From Pectobacterium colocasium (GTDB lineage Bacteria > Pseudomonadota > Gammaproteobacteria > Enterobacterales > Enterobacteriaceae): a DNA stretch of 64,000 nt. The notes beneath the pieces are model-generated. The model saw only the letters and a program-made list of their open reading frames with translations. It was not told where the DNA came from and did not search any database. A program made the translations under genes and the position numbers. Position 1 is the stretch's first letter, and every line of letters starts with the position of its first letter. This document shows, one piece after another, positions 33,701 through 42,620 of this stretch. The DNA lies in contig NZ_CP084032.1 of NCBI RefSeq assembly GCF_020181655.1, positions 682,001-746,000 of the forward strand, written 5' to 3'.

Positions 33701-35212
33701 TTAGTTATTTACATAGGAACACAGTTTGGATTTATCAATTTTTCCATTGGGATGCGTGGGCATTTTTTCCAACGCGACGAAATGGGAAGGCACCATGAAG
33801 AAAGGCAGGATCTTGGCAAGGTGTGCTTTTATCTCCTGAATATCGATGCGCTTTTGATGCCGTAATACATAAAACGCGGAGAGCGATGGCGCTACGCTTT
33901 CCGGGCGCTTTTCGAGAATAACGGCGGCGTGGTTAATTTGTGGCAGCGCCTGCAAGTGCGTTTCTATTTCCGCCAGCTCAATACGGTGTCCGCGTAATTT
34001 AACCTGGCTGTCTATTCGTCCAATGAACTCCAGCACGCCATCGGCTCGTTGCTTAACCCAGTCACCGGTTCTATACATTTTCTGCCCAGACTGATGGCTA
34101 AACGGATCATCGACAAATCGTTCCTGCGTCAGCTTTTCTGCATGCAGGTAGCCTTTGGCCAGAATATCTCCTGCCAGATAGAGCTCGCCGCTTTCCCCGG
34201 CACCGACAGGCTGCTGCGCGTCGTCCAGTACATAAGCGATGGCGTGCGGGATTGGTCTGCCAATCGGGGCAATTTTCTCCTCTGCTCCCGGCTGGCAGTG
34301 CCAGTGGCAGGCAAATATTGTGGCCTCGGTTGGGCCGTAGAGGTTGTGGATTTTCCTCGGATATTGCAGGGAAAGATCGTTAACCAGTGTTTGATCGAGC
34401 GCCTCGCCGCCAGAAAAGATATGGCATAGGGATGTGCAGCGGGATAGCACGTGTGCATCGACAATAACGCGCAGCGCCGTCGGTACGAATTGAGCAACCG
34501 TGACCTGATGGCGGCACATAAATTCTGCCAGCAATAGCGGATCGTACTTGGCGTCTTCGGTGATCACCGCACAGCTGGCTCCGGCGATCAGCGGCCAGAA
34601 AATTTCCCACACCGAGACGTCAAAACTGAACGTGGATTGATTAAGTACAACGTCTTCGTGATGCAGTCCGAAGGCGCTTTGCATCCATGCCAGATAATTG
34701 ATCACCGTGCGATGACTGACCATAACACCCTTTGGCGTTCCGGTAGAACCGGAGGTATACATCACGTAGCACAGGTCTTCCTCGCTGACGGTGGGAAGCG
34801 CTGGGGTAGCCTGTGTGCTCAGATCGAGCTGGTTGATGTCAACGATCTCACGGTGGCCCGGCGCTAGCTTAAGCGCGTGTTCATCGTCAGTGATCACCAG
34901 ACGTGCATCGGCATGATTGACCATATAATCCAGACGCTCGTGTGGATAGTAAGGATCAAGCGGTAAATAGCACGCACCGGTTTTCAATACGCCGAGCAGG
35001 CTGACGATCAGATTCGGGCTTTTATTCAAATAAATACCGACAACATCCTTCGGCTTTACGCCCCGCAGCAATAGCTCGCTCGCCATGGTGTTTGCACGTT
35101 GTTCCAATTGCCGATAGGTCAATATTTCGGTATCGCTTCTCAGGGCGATGGCGTCCGGCGTCTGATGCCACTGCTGTTCAAATAAGGTATGGAGCACTCT
35201 TGCCGATGCCAT
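33701..35212 (-). CDS. Free-standing amino-acid adenylation protein
   Basis: 503 residues forming one complete A domain: YTSGSTGTPKG (152-162), NLYGPTEATIF (290-300), YRTGDW, and the A10 lysine in HPNGKIDKSKL. Specificity residues by alignment to GrsA-Phe read D198, V199, W202, Q241, F266, G268, L291, I299, F300, Lys, i.e. DVWQFGLIFK. D198 indicates an alpha-amino acid. The code has features I recall for Gln and Gly activators but no clean match, so the substrate is left open. GAGG precedes the ATG. Partner of the carrier protein 10 nt downstream. Confidence 0.92.
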   Translation of the reverse strand: MASARVLHTLFEQQWHQTPDAIALRSDTEILTYRQLEQRANTMASELLLRGVKPKDVVGIYLNKSPNLIVSLLGVLKTGACYLPLDPYYPHERLDYMVNHADARLVITDDEHALKLAPGHREIVDINQLDLSTQATPALPTVSEEDLCYVMYTSGSTGTPKGVMVSHRTVINYLAWMQSAFGLHHEDVVLNQSTFSFDVSVWEIFWPLIAGASCAVITEDAKYDPLLLAEFMCRHQVTVAQFVPTALRVIVDAHVLSRCTSLCHIFSGGEALDQTLVNDLSLQYPRKIHNLYGPTEATIFACHWHCQPGAEEKIAPIGRPIPHAIAYVLDDAQQPVGAGESGELYLAGDILAKGYLHAEKLTQERFVDDPFSHQSGQKMYRTGDWVKQRADGVLEFIGRIDSQVKLRGHRIELAEIETHLQALPQINHAAVILEKRPESVAPSLSAFYVLRHQKRIDIQEIKAHLAKILPFFMVPSHFVALEKMPTHPNGKIDKSKLCSYVNN

Positions 35213-35313
35213 GATCTGATCCTCTGGTGATGCCAGGGGTCACGCCGGGCATCCTTTTACGCGTTATGCAGGTACGGCACACAGGTGCTATGCCGCTGAG
35301 TAATGTGCTGTGA

Positions 35314-35943
35314 TTATGATGATGCTTCTTGCTGCTCCGCAGATGCGGGTGGGGCTATGTTTTCTGCTGTCTGTAACACGTTTTCCCCTGCGGGAGTGCT
35401 GGGTCTGGTTGCGGCATCGGTCAGAAAATCGATAACACGCATGAGCACTTCAGGCGCGGGTTGGCGTTTTACCTGCGTGTGAATGCTGTATTTAGCGCGT
35501 GTATCTGTAGCCCGGGTTTGCGCCGACTTGTGTGAGACCCGACCGGCCATTTTGACCTTGAAAGGTCCCCACCCCAGTGCAGCGGCCAGATTGCCGTCTT
35601 CTCCGGTGTCATCAGATGACGATTCGCTCTGTGTCACTTCAAGTTCGAAGTCGATTGTCCCTTCTTCAATAGAAATAATCGGATGGGTAATGGCGGCAAT
35701 GAGCGGTATGCGCATCGTTTTTGTCACCGCGCCTTTTGCGACTCCGCTTTCATCAATAAGCGTTTCGTCGTAATCGAATTGGATAGCAACGGCTTTATTA
35801 TTCTGAATGCATACGGATAATAAAAAATCCGTATAGGCTTTGCTGGCTTGAACCTGTGCGTTAATCATTGCCTGTAAAGGCCCGCTAATCATATTTTCCA
35901 GTGGTAATGCATTAATAACCGAACCGATAAATTGCGAATCCAT
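35314..35943 (-). CDS. DUF2589-like protein (copy 1)
   Basis: 209 residues from the ATG at 35943, with GGAGG 5 nt upstream; the in-frame start four codons earlier is weaker. No signal peptide, TM helix or Cys-rich motif beyond one Cys. Features: N-terminal helix (SVINALPLENMISGPLQAMI, QASKAYTDFL), a beta-rich middle, the acidic stretch SESSSDDTGEDG, and the conserved end PAPEVLMRVIDFLTDA. The same layout occurs in the product at 40567. I assign it to the DUF2589 family from memory; function unknown. First gene of the minus-strand synthetase run, 101 nt before the A-domain gene. Confidence 0.65.
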   Translation of the reverse strand: MDSQFIGSVINALPLENMISGPLQAMINAQVQASKAYTDFLLSVCIQNNKAVAIQFDYDETLIDESGVAKGAVTKTMRIPLIAAITHPIISIEEGTIDFELEVTQSESSSDDTGEDGNLAAALGWGPFKVKMAGRVSHKSAQTRATDTRAKYSIHTQVKRQPAPEVLMRVIDFLTDAATRPSTPAGENVLQTAENIAPPASAEQQEASS

Positions 35944-35955
35944 CGGAACCTCCAA

Positions 35956-36268
35956 TTATCTGCGAATAGAGTGTGATGCACTGTCAATAAAAAATAGCAA
36001 AGGGAAGGGAAAAGAATACCCGTCAGGGTACAGGGGGACTTTCGCATTCTGGCATAGTCCCTTTGGGATATAGGCAATAATGTCTTTTATTTGTTAAACC
36101 CATACTCAGGCATGCGCGTTATTTTATGTGTCTTTCCTGGTATTAGCATGACGACCCCATCGTTACGTATTCTCATTTTTACAACATTAATTTTTCACCG
36201 TGTGAGATACCGGACGTTGCGTTAGAACCATTCCCGTAAAAAGCATCCTTTTACAATATGGAAGGAAA
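35956..36268. promoter_or_regulatory. Divergent control region of the synthetase island
   Basis: The 313-nt AT-rich gap must hold the promoters for the rightward A-T-C synthetase and the leftward operon. It contains a 14-bp palindrome TACCCGTCAGGGTA (36017-36030) and, directly beside it, a longer inverted repeat with arms GGGACT/AGTCCC (36035-36061). These are candidate operators or a leader hairpin of the leftward transcript. No confident -35/-10 pair was found. Confidence 0.45.
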
Positions 36269-39200
36269 ATGATGAAGAATAGAAAAACGGTCTTTGAAAT
36301 TATCTCTGAATGGTCACTGAAAAGCCCCGATAAGACGGCGGTGGAATTTAACGGCGACAGCCTGAACTATCAACAAATAGAATCACGGTCACGCCTTCTG
36401 GCCGATTACCTTTTATCACACTACCCGAATAATAAACGTGGCAGAATTGCCGTCTATCTGGAGCCTGGGGTCATGATGCCGGTGGTCTTGCTGGCTATTT
36501 TAAAAGCCGGATATACCTATGTTCCGCTCTCACATTTTCACCCGTCAGAAAGAATCATTCAGATTCTTGATGACTCGTCGGCATTTTTACTTATTTCCAC
36601 GCGCTCGATGGTAAATAAAACGGCTATCGATAATGTTTTCTCCTCTACGCTCGTGTTAGAGGATATTCATTATCCCACTGAGCCGGCAGCCGTGCTGCCA
36701 TCCGTTTGTGAAAACGATCTCGCCTATATTCTCTATACCTCCGGCTCTACCGGGAAGCCAAAAGGGGTGGCCATTGAGCATCGAAATCTGAGTTATTATC
36801 TGAACTGGTTTAATGAGGATGTGTGGCCAGAGACGCGTGCGACGCTCCCTCTGACATCGTCACTCAGTTTTGCTGCCGCTGTGACACAGCTTTACGCCCC
36901 TTTATTACGTGGCGACACGCTGTTTATTTTGCCCGCCGATAGCTTGAATGAACCGGACGTTTTATTACGCTGGCACCAGCAGCATCCGGACGGCGCCATT
37001 TACTGTGTGCCGACCGTTTGGGATGAACTGCTGCGCTATCAGGCGACTTCTTCTCACGTGTGGGCGTTACCCAAAACCGTTTTTCTCTCTGGTGAACCTG
37101 TCTCTTTTGATTTAAAAGAGCGCACATTCCAGCAGATCCCGGATGTCAGGCTCTTTAATCTGTATGGCCCGACGGAAACGACGGCCAACTGCTCGTTTGC
37201 CGAATTGGTGCCGGGAAAAGAGGTGACGCTCGGTAAGGCTCTGCGTGGTAGCGAAATTCTGATCGTGGATGAGAATCTGTGTCCTGTGGCTGAAGGGGAA
37301 GAAGGGGAGATTTGCGCCTTCGGTGAAGGCGTCGCCCGTGGCTACATTAATCGCGACGAATTAACGCAACAGCGTTTCTTTACTCATGAGCGAGCCGGTA
37401 AAAGCGACTGGGGACACCGCACGGGCGATCTGGGAAAAAGGACGCCGGACGGGGAGATCGTCTATCTGGGGCGTATCGATCGCCAGATTAAGATTAATGG
37501 CATTCGTATTGAGCCCGAAGAGATCGAAATCGTGTTACGCCAGCATGGCGATATCGACAACGCGCTGGTGCGGCCGATTCAGGAAAACGGGCGTCAGCGT
37601 CTGGTGGCCTATCTGGTAAGCCGTAATCCATCGCTTGCCACGAACGATTTACGTCGCTTCTTGCAGGATAAATTGCCACGAGCGATGCATCCGTCCCATT
37701 TTATTATGCTGGAAACGCTGCCCAAGTTGCCTAACGGGAAATTGGATGTCAGCCGGCTGCCTGCGCCTTGTCCGCAGCGCCCTGAGTTGGGATATCCGGT
37801 TAAAACCGCAGGCAATGAGCTGGAACAGGAACTGACTGACATCTGGCAGGATGTGCTTGGTTTTCGTGAGCTCGGCGCCAACGATAACTTTTTTGATTTA
37901 GGGGGGGATTCGCTTCAGGCGATGAACGCCAGGCGACTGATTCGAAAACGACTGTTTAGCGACATCGATTATCCGTTGTTTTTCAACAACGCGACCCCTC
38001 ATCTGCTTGCTTTCATCGTCCCTTACTATGTTAACGATGACGAGCCCACGCTTGATGAGGGTAAAACGGATATCGAGGCGCTCACACCATCATCTCAGCA
38101 GCGTTATTTTCTGACGCTGGATCAGCTCAGTCCGGATCCGTCGGTCTACCAATTGGCTTTTCGCCTGACGATAGACGGTACACTGGATGAATCTGCGGTG
38201 GAATGGAGTCTTGGGCGTATTCTGGAAGGTAATCCGGTATTGAGGACGCGCTTCGATCTGGATCGTCTGCAATGCCTTGAGGGGGATTATCCTGTCGGGG
38301 CGATCCCGATTGAACGACTGACGGCTTTCTCTACCGGCGGGCTGGCGAATACGCTGAGCGACCAGCAACTGCTGGATCTGGTCAATACACCGGAGATGGA
38401 TTTAGAACATTCTCCGCTTATCTGTTTTCATCTGGTCTCGCTGGCGGCGCAACGGCATATTCTGCTGGGACGCGTGCACCATACCGTATTCGATCATGAC
38501 GCGATTGGCTTATTCTTCAATCAATTTATTGATTACATCCGCGCTTATAGCGCGGGCGATCGCAGCTATCGAATAGGCAGTGAAGAGCGCTATCTGCGCT
38601 ATCGTCAACAGCAGCGGCGTACTAAAGATCAGTGCTACCCAAGAGAGCGGCAGTTTTGGCTGGATAAAATGGAGGCTTACCTGGCTGCGGGTGCTGATGC
38701 GACGGCATTTCCTCTTAGTGAAAGCAAGGAGGGAGAAAATTATTGGTGTATTTTGTCTGATACGTTAACGCAGGCGATAAAGCACTATGCCCAGCAGCAT
38801 CGCACAACGCCATTTGTCTGCATGCTGACCGCTTTCAACCTGCTGCTCAAAACGACAAACTACCGTCATGTGCCCATCGGTATTCCGGTGTCGAACCGTA
38901 TGCTGGCGGAAAACGCCACGACGATAGGCTGTTTCGTGAATATGGTGACCTACTATGATGATTCGCCCACTCAGGAGTCTTTCAGCACGCTTTTGGCCCG
39001 TGGCCAGAATAAGATCCATGCCATTTTGGACAATCAGACATTGCCCTATGATGTGTTAATGGCCGATGTTCGCGCCAGAGGATGGTCTGATAAGCTGCGT
39101 TTCCCTGTCAGTTTTAACTATTTGACCGCTATGCCGCCGGCCGTACAGATCAATGAGACTGCATATCAGATCGCGGATATTGCTAATCATCAGGCTCGAC

Positions 39201-39367
39201 TGGATTTGACGCTCTCTGTTTATGACGATGACGCACTGACGCTGTGTTTTAATTATCAGCTGGCGGCGTTTAAAGCGGAAGATATTGCCACTCTGTCTCA
39301 TCAGTACCATCAAATTCTCATGGATATCGTACAGCCAAACGGGACGCCCTTGTACGGCAACCGGTAG
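36269..39367 (+). CDS. Nonribosomal peptide synthetase, A-T-C
   Basis: 1032 residues. Adenylation domain ~8-500 with YTSGSTGKPKG (156-166), NLYGPTE (297-303), HRTGDLG and K491 in PNGKLD. The residue matching GrsA Asp235, which binds the alpha-amino group, is Ala202 (SFAAAVT, 200-206), so the substrate is probably not an ordinary alpha-amino acid. Other code positions read A203, T206, Y245, F272, S274, L298, A306, N307. Carrier domain Ser548 in LGGDSL. Condensation domain ~605-1025 with HHTVFDH at 737-743 (the usual Gly is His). No thioesterase. Starts at ATG 36269; ATG 36272 has better spacing to AAGGA. As A-T-C it can initiate and pass its acyl group to a separate aminoacyl carrier. Confidence 0.93.
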   Translation: MMKNRKTVFEIISEWSLKSPDKTAVEFNGDSLNYQQIESRSRLLADYLLSHYPNNKRGRIAVYLEPGVMMPVVLLAILKAGYTYVPLSHFHPSERIIQILDDSSAFLLISTRSMVNKTAIDNVFSSTLVLEDIHYPTEPAAVLPSVCENDLAYILYTSGSTGKPKGVAIEHRNLSYYLNWFNEDVWPETRATLPLTSSLSFAAAVTQLYAPLLRGDTLFILPADSLNEPDVLLRWHQQHPDGAIYCVPTVWDELLRYQATSSHVWALPKTVFLSGEPVSFDLKERTFQQIPDVRLFNLYGPTETTANCSFAELVPGKEVTLGKALRGSEILIVDENLCPVAEGEEGEICAFGEGVARGYINRDELTQQRFFTHERAGKSDWGHRTGDLGKRTPDGEIVYLGRIDRQIKINGIRIEPEEIEIVLRQHGDIDNALVRPIQENGRQRLVAYLVSRNPSLATNDLRRFLQDKLPRAMHPSHFIMLETLPKLPNGKLDVSRLPAPCPQRPELGYPVKTAGNELEQELTDIWQDVLGFRELGANDNFFDLGGDSLQAMNARRLIRKRLFSDIDYPLFFNNATPHLLAFIVPYYVNDDEPTLDEGKTDIEALTPSSQQRYFLTLDQLSPDPSVYQLAFRLTIDGTLDESAVEWSLGRILEGNPVLRTRFDLDRLQCLEGDYPVGAIPIERLTAFSTGGLANTLSDQQLLDLVNTPEMDLEHSPLICFHLVSLAAQRHILLGRVHHTVFDHDAIGLFFNQFIDYIRAYSAGDRSYRIGSEERYLRYRQQQRRTKDQCYPRERQFWLDKMEAYLAAGADATAFPLSESKEGENYWCILSDTLTQAIKHYAQQHRTTPFVCMLTAFNLLLKTTNYRHVPIGIPVSNRMLAENATTIGCFVNMVTYYDDSPTQESFSTLLARGQNKIHAILDNQTLPYDVLMADVRARGWSDKLRFPVSFNYLTAMPPAVQINETAYQIADIANHQARLDLTLSVYDDDALTLCFNYQLAAFKAEDIATLSHQYHQILMDIVQPNGTPLYGNR

Positions 39368-39377
39368 GTAATGCTTA

Positions 39378-39514
39378 CGAAGGCGCCCGAACTGTGGCGC
39401 CTTCGCTAAGAGGGCTTGCATGTAGATGCTGGTTTCATGAGCCACGCACTGATGAGATGGTTGAACGTGTCAGGAAGGAGAATGTGGTAGCAGGAAGGCG
39501 GTGCCTTCCTGCTA
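39378..39514. terminator. Hairpins after the A-T-C synthetase
   Basis: Two strong hairpins follow the stop: 39378-39406 (GAAGGCGCC/GGCGCCTTC) and a perfect 12-bp stem at 39488-39514 (TAGCAGGAAGGC, GGT loop). Neither has a clear T-run. They probably separate the synthetase from the convergent lysis-type genes. The rest of the gap to 39624 carries two copies of TGAGACTAATT and nothing else I recognise. Confidence 0.45.
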
Positions 39515-39624
39515 TATGAGCGACGTACGGCTGAGAACAGGTATTCTTGAGTACGTTTATTGGTGAGACTAATTGTTGATGATAATAGCTATTGATGAGA
39601 CTAATTATTTATGAGAGCCATGCA

Positions 39625-40056
39625 CTAATGGTCTGACGAGCTTTTGTCATCGGGTGTTTTTTCCCGAGCTTCATTGATCGAATGAACACCTTTTGTCGCC
39701 TGCTTGATTTCCGACGCGACATCCAGGATGTCGTTATTCTCTCGATAGCTGAAGAAGTTTGCCAGCAGCGTAACTAAACCCACACTAATAGCACCAACCA
39801 GATAACCTAGCCCTATTGCATTCTCCATTTTATTGATATTCACGTGCAGCAATTCGGCAATAATACCGACCAATGAGAATGCTGCTGAAATGCTGATGAT
39901 GATAATAATTAATATCGAGACAACTTTGTCATAATTATTCAGTTTCTGCGGTCGCCAAAAGAAGGAAATACTGAGGCCGCCGAATAATCCTGAAATTGAT
40001 GCAATAATATCGCTGACTAGAATGCCATAGATTAGAGGATAGGTTGAAAGATCCAT
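39625..40056 (-). CDS. Three-TM holin-like membrane protein
   Basis: 143 residues. Three hydrophobic segments at about 6-34, 45-70 and 79-104 are followed by a charged soluble tail (ASEIKQATKGVHSINEAREK, then Asp/Ser-rich). That topology and the placement 56 nt downstream of a lysozyme gene resemble a class I holin or a holin-like release protein, but no family signature is recognised and it is longer than most holins. A weak GGA lies before the ATG. Phage remnant is an alternative, though no other phage genes are nearby. Confidence 0.55.
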   Translation of the reverse strand: MDLSTYPLIYGILVSDIIASISGLFGGLSISFFWRPQKLNNYDKVVSILIIIIISISAAFSLVGIIAELLHVNINKMENAIGLGYLVGAISVGLVTLLANFFSYRENNDILDVASEIKQATKGVHSINEAREKTPDDKSSSDH

Positions 40057-40112
40057 AATATGTCCGTGATAATATTTTCTATGAAAGGGGCGTTTTCGCG
40101 TTTTTTTGAATA

Positions 40113-40574
40113 TTAGCTCGGTGTGACGGGCTGTAGGAAAAGCGCCTTTTCTGCTTCTCTACGGCGTAGAAGACCTTCCACGACTTGTTCACCATCTTTG
40201 TCCCAGCGTGGAAATTGATCGGCTGCGGCATCATAGTTACCTTGATTCAGCAGGCGTAATAATGTCGACGTTTCCAGACTTTCTACGCCCAGATTGTAGG
40301 TAAATGATGTTAGTGCACCAAATTGGTTTCCGTTGAGATCAACGTTCACATAATGCTGTACACCGGTTTCCGCCGTCTTTAAGTCCTGACGTAACAGTAA
40401 GTCGGCTTCCTGAAGGGTAATACCGTTATCAAAATTTTCGTGTGGCAGTATCAGATGTCCATATCCAATAGTCCATCTGCCAGCGGTATCGAGATACTTT
40501 GTTAATCTCAATCCTTCAAAGCTCTTAATAAGATCGAGACCAGCTTCATTGATCGTTTCAGGAATGTTAGCCAT
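40113..40574 (-). CDS. T4-type lysozyme (glycoside hydrolase family 24)
   Basis: 153 residues with the family's E-8-D-5-T catalytic triad: E20, D29 and T35 in SFEGLRLTKYLDTAGRWTIG. Further family landmarks are LTSFTYNLG and LLRRREAEKALF. It cleaves the glycan backbone of peptidoglycan. There is no signal peptide and no N-terminal TM anchor, so it would need a holin or another pore to reach the wall. Its first eight bases overlap the end of the DUF2589-like gene upstream, and the holin-like gene follows. Confidence 0.92.
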   Translation of the reverse strand: MANIPETINEAGLDLIKSFEGLRLTKYLDTAGRWTIGYGHLILPHENFDNGITLQEADLLLRQDLKTAETGVQHYVNVDLNGNQFGALTSFTYNLGVESLETSTLLRLLNQGNYDAAADQFPRWDKDGEQVVEGLLRRREAEKALFLQPVTPS

Positions 40575-41163
40575 TGTTTTTTTCCTCTTGTGTTATTTGG
40601 GGGAGAACGAGATTGGTATAGTCATCAATTAATCGCATGAGGCTTTCAGGGGGGGCGAGCGCAGTGAACTGCATTTCTATATCGATGTGCTGACTATTTC
40701 TGCCTTTTTTGTTTTTGCCTGAAGGCGACATACTGACGTGAAAATTGCTGACGTTATAATCGTCTAAAGGCGAGGCTATTTCGTCCTTGCTTACCGCATC
40801 GGTCCTCACTGTCATTTGCACTTTCATTTTTTCCAGCATCAACCCCCTTGGAGTAGAAAGGGCAACCAGTGGCAGCTCGATGTGGTGTCGAGAATCGAGT
40901 TGAATAGAAACCGTCTTTGGCGTTAACGCACCATCAGCGTCACGTTCAAAAAAAGGATCGAGCGTTTGTTGGTATTGGTGAGCGATAAATTGATTGGCTG
41001 CGGTAGCGGCATGCTGCATGCCGCGAGCAATATCTGCTAATGTTAGCGCCTTTGATGATGACGTCACGCGATCGTTTAGCGTGGAATGGGGGTTTTCCCC
41101 TTGGGGGGGCTCGACATTCTCTGGTTTTTTATTTTTTCCCGTTATCCAATTTTTGAATGACAT
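40567..41163 (-). CDS. DUF2589-like protein (copy 2)
   Basis: 198 residues. Lys/Pro-rich N-terminus (residues 1-30), helix LADIARGMQHAATAANQFIA, a beta-rich core, and PPESLMRLIDDYTNLVLPQ near the end, which aligns with PAPEVLMRVIDFLTDA of the copy at 35314. No signal peptide, no TM segment, no Cys. GGAGAGAG precedes the ATG at 41163. It overlaps the lysozyme start by 8 nt, so translation of the two is coupled. Function unknown. Confidence 0.65.
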   Translation of the reverse strand: MSFKNWITGKNKKPENVEPPQGENPHSTLNDRVTSSSKALTLADIARGMQHAATAANQFIAHQYQQTLDPFFERDADGALTPKTVSIQLDSRHHIELPLVALSTPRGLMLEKMKVQMTVRTDAVSKDEIASPLDDYNVSNFHVSMSPSGKNKKGRNSQHIDIEMQFTALAPPESLMRLIDDYTNLVLPQITQEEKNNG

Positions 41164-41596
41164 ACTCTCTCCTTATCTTATTTTCCAATCGCTAAAAATA
41201 AAAACCCTGGAGGAAAATAAATGACAGTTTGAGAAAACGTTAACAATTAATTAAAGAATAATATATCAGTCATTGTGGTAGCGATAGCATGCAATACGAC
41301 ATAGGCCATTTATTCCAATTTTAAAGATTTATTGCGCTAAAGGTTTTATACATTTATGAAATCATTACGCTATTAGGGCTTATTTTGAGATAATATTTCA
41401 TTGCTAATGGTATTCTTCTTTGGGGATTTTATCTGAAGTTATCATGTCAGTATGCGTTAATAAATATGACCAAGTCTATAAGGTAAACGGCATATGCCAA
41501 ATGGCGTGACATCATATCTTTCAAGATGGACTAAAACTTCTTAGAGGGCATTTTCAAATATGGCATTTTAAAATAAAGGTAAATGGAGATTGCACA
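41164..41596. promoter_or_regulatory. Divergent AT-rich control region
   Basis: 433 nt without a credible ORF between the minus-strand DUF2589/lysozyme/holin genes and the plus-strand LuxR-type gene. Very AT-rich compared with the core genes. No clear operator or promoter pair stood out. Confidence 0.35.
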
Positions 41597-42211
41597 GTGA
41601 ATGTTGTTATTATTGACAAATCCCCTGTTTTCATTCAGGGCTTATCTGTTGGGCTGAATGATTTTATGCACAATGTCAATATTGTTGGCGTAAAGGAAAT
41701 TGACGATGTATGGCCTTGCCTTGAGGGGATGAAAAACGCTTTTATTTTGCTAAATTGTAATAAAGAAAATGGAGAATACAGTTTTTTCCTGGAAACGCTG
41801 CATGAGAAATATATTGGTGTTAGTGTGATTATTATGGTTGATTCTATTGAAAGACATATTTTGAATAACTATCTGAAACACCATGTTATGGGGGTCGTTC
41901 TTAAAACATCGCCCGTTGATTCTATTGCTCAGGCATTAAAAACCGTATCGATGGGTATGGTCTGTTTACCTGATGATGGCGTGATCTATGAAGGATGGAG
42001 TGTCGATAACAGCGTAAAAGGCAAACTGAGTGAAAGGCAGCATGAGGTTCTGCAACTGATTGCATCAGGCGCTTCTAATAAACAGATTAGCCGGACATTA
42101 AACATCAGTGCAGGAACGGTGAAGTCGCATTTGGAGTCAATTTTCAGGCGACTTAATGTGCGTAACAGAACACAGGCTGCGATCGTACTATTAGAAGAAG
42201 AGCGAAGATAA
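41597..42211 (+). CDS. LuxR-type transcription regulator with atypical receiver
   Basis: 204 residues from a GTG start at 41597 with GGAGA about 8 nt upstream. The C-terminal LuxR/FixJ HTH (~138-200) is complete: LSERQHEVLQLIASGASNKQ, SAGTVKSHLESIFRRLNVRN. The N-terminal ~125 residues look like a NarL-type receiver (MNVVIIDKSPVFIQGLSVGL), but the phospho-acceptor position reads Asn53 in FILLNCN and only one of the paired acidic residues (D7) is present. Phosphorylation is therefore unlikely. No histidine kinase is adjacent. Probable local regulator of the island; low codon adaptation and AT-rich surroundings suggest transfer. Confidence 0.88.
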   Translation: MNVVIIDKSPVFIQGLSVGLNDFMHNVNIVGVKEIDDVWPCLEGMKNAFILLNCNKENGEYSFFLETLHEKYIGVSVIIMVDSIERHILNNYLKHHVMGVVLKTSPVDSIAQALKTVSMGMVCLPDDGVIYEGWSVDNSVKGKLSERQHEVLQLIASGASNKQISRTLNISAGTVKSHLESIFRRLNVRNRTQAAIVLLEEERR

Positions 42212-42439
42212 GTTAGCAAAAGATAAGTTCGAAGAATAAAAACAGATTTTATCCCAGTACATTATTTAGCTATTGCTTGTTTTAAGCATCAGGGAATCCC
42301 CACTATATTATCTACTCTTGGCATCCGTGCCTTTCTTCAACAGCGGTTCTGCGTTATGTCTAGCGTGACGATGCAAGAGCGGTTTGTAAAAGTGTGGCCA
42401 CTATCGCCGCGGTTGCTGCTTTCTGGTGGCCGGTGCGTC
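42212..42439. other. Intergenic stretch at the right edge of the island
   Basis: About 230 nt between the LuxR-type gene and the metY promoter. The AT-rich composition of the island changes to core-like composition around 42340-42400. I see no integrase, no direct repeat of the leuU 3' end and no other feature here. Confidence 0.4.
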
Positions 42440-42468
42440 TTGACAAAGGGGCGCATTGCGCGTATAAG
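42440..42468 (+). promoter_or_regulatory. Predicted sigma-70 promoter of the metY-nusA operon
   Basis: TTGACA (42440-42445), a 17-bp spacer and TATAAG (42463-42468): near-consensus, as expected for a tRNA-led operon. Transcription would start about 70 nt before metY. Confidence 0.8.
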
Positions 42469-42543
42469 AGTCGCCTTCGAACCAATCCTATGGATGACTT
42501 GCATTTCTGGAGTTGTCAGCGTAGTATTTGCCACGTTTTCGGA

Positions 42544-42620
<77 letters not shown>

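Noticed and set aside
36269..39367. Siderophore synthetase (EntE/VibF-like)
   Set aside because: No 2,3-dihydroxybenzoate genes, no TonB receptor and no isochorismate synthase in the window, and no cyclisation-type C domain.
39625..41163. Prophage lysis module
   Set aside because: No integrase, capsid, tail or phage regulator genes anywhere in the island; kept as an alternative only.
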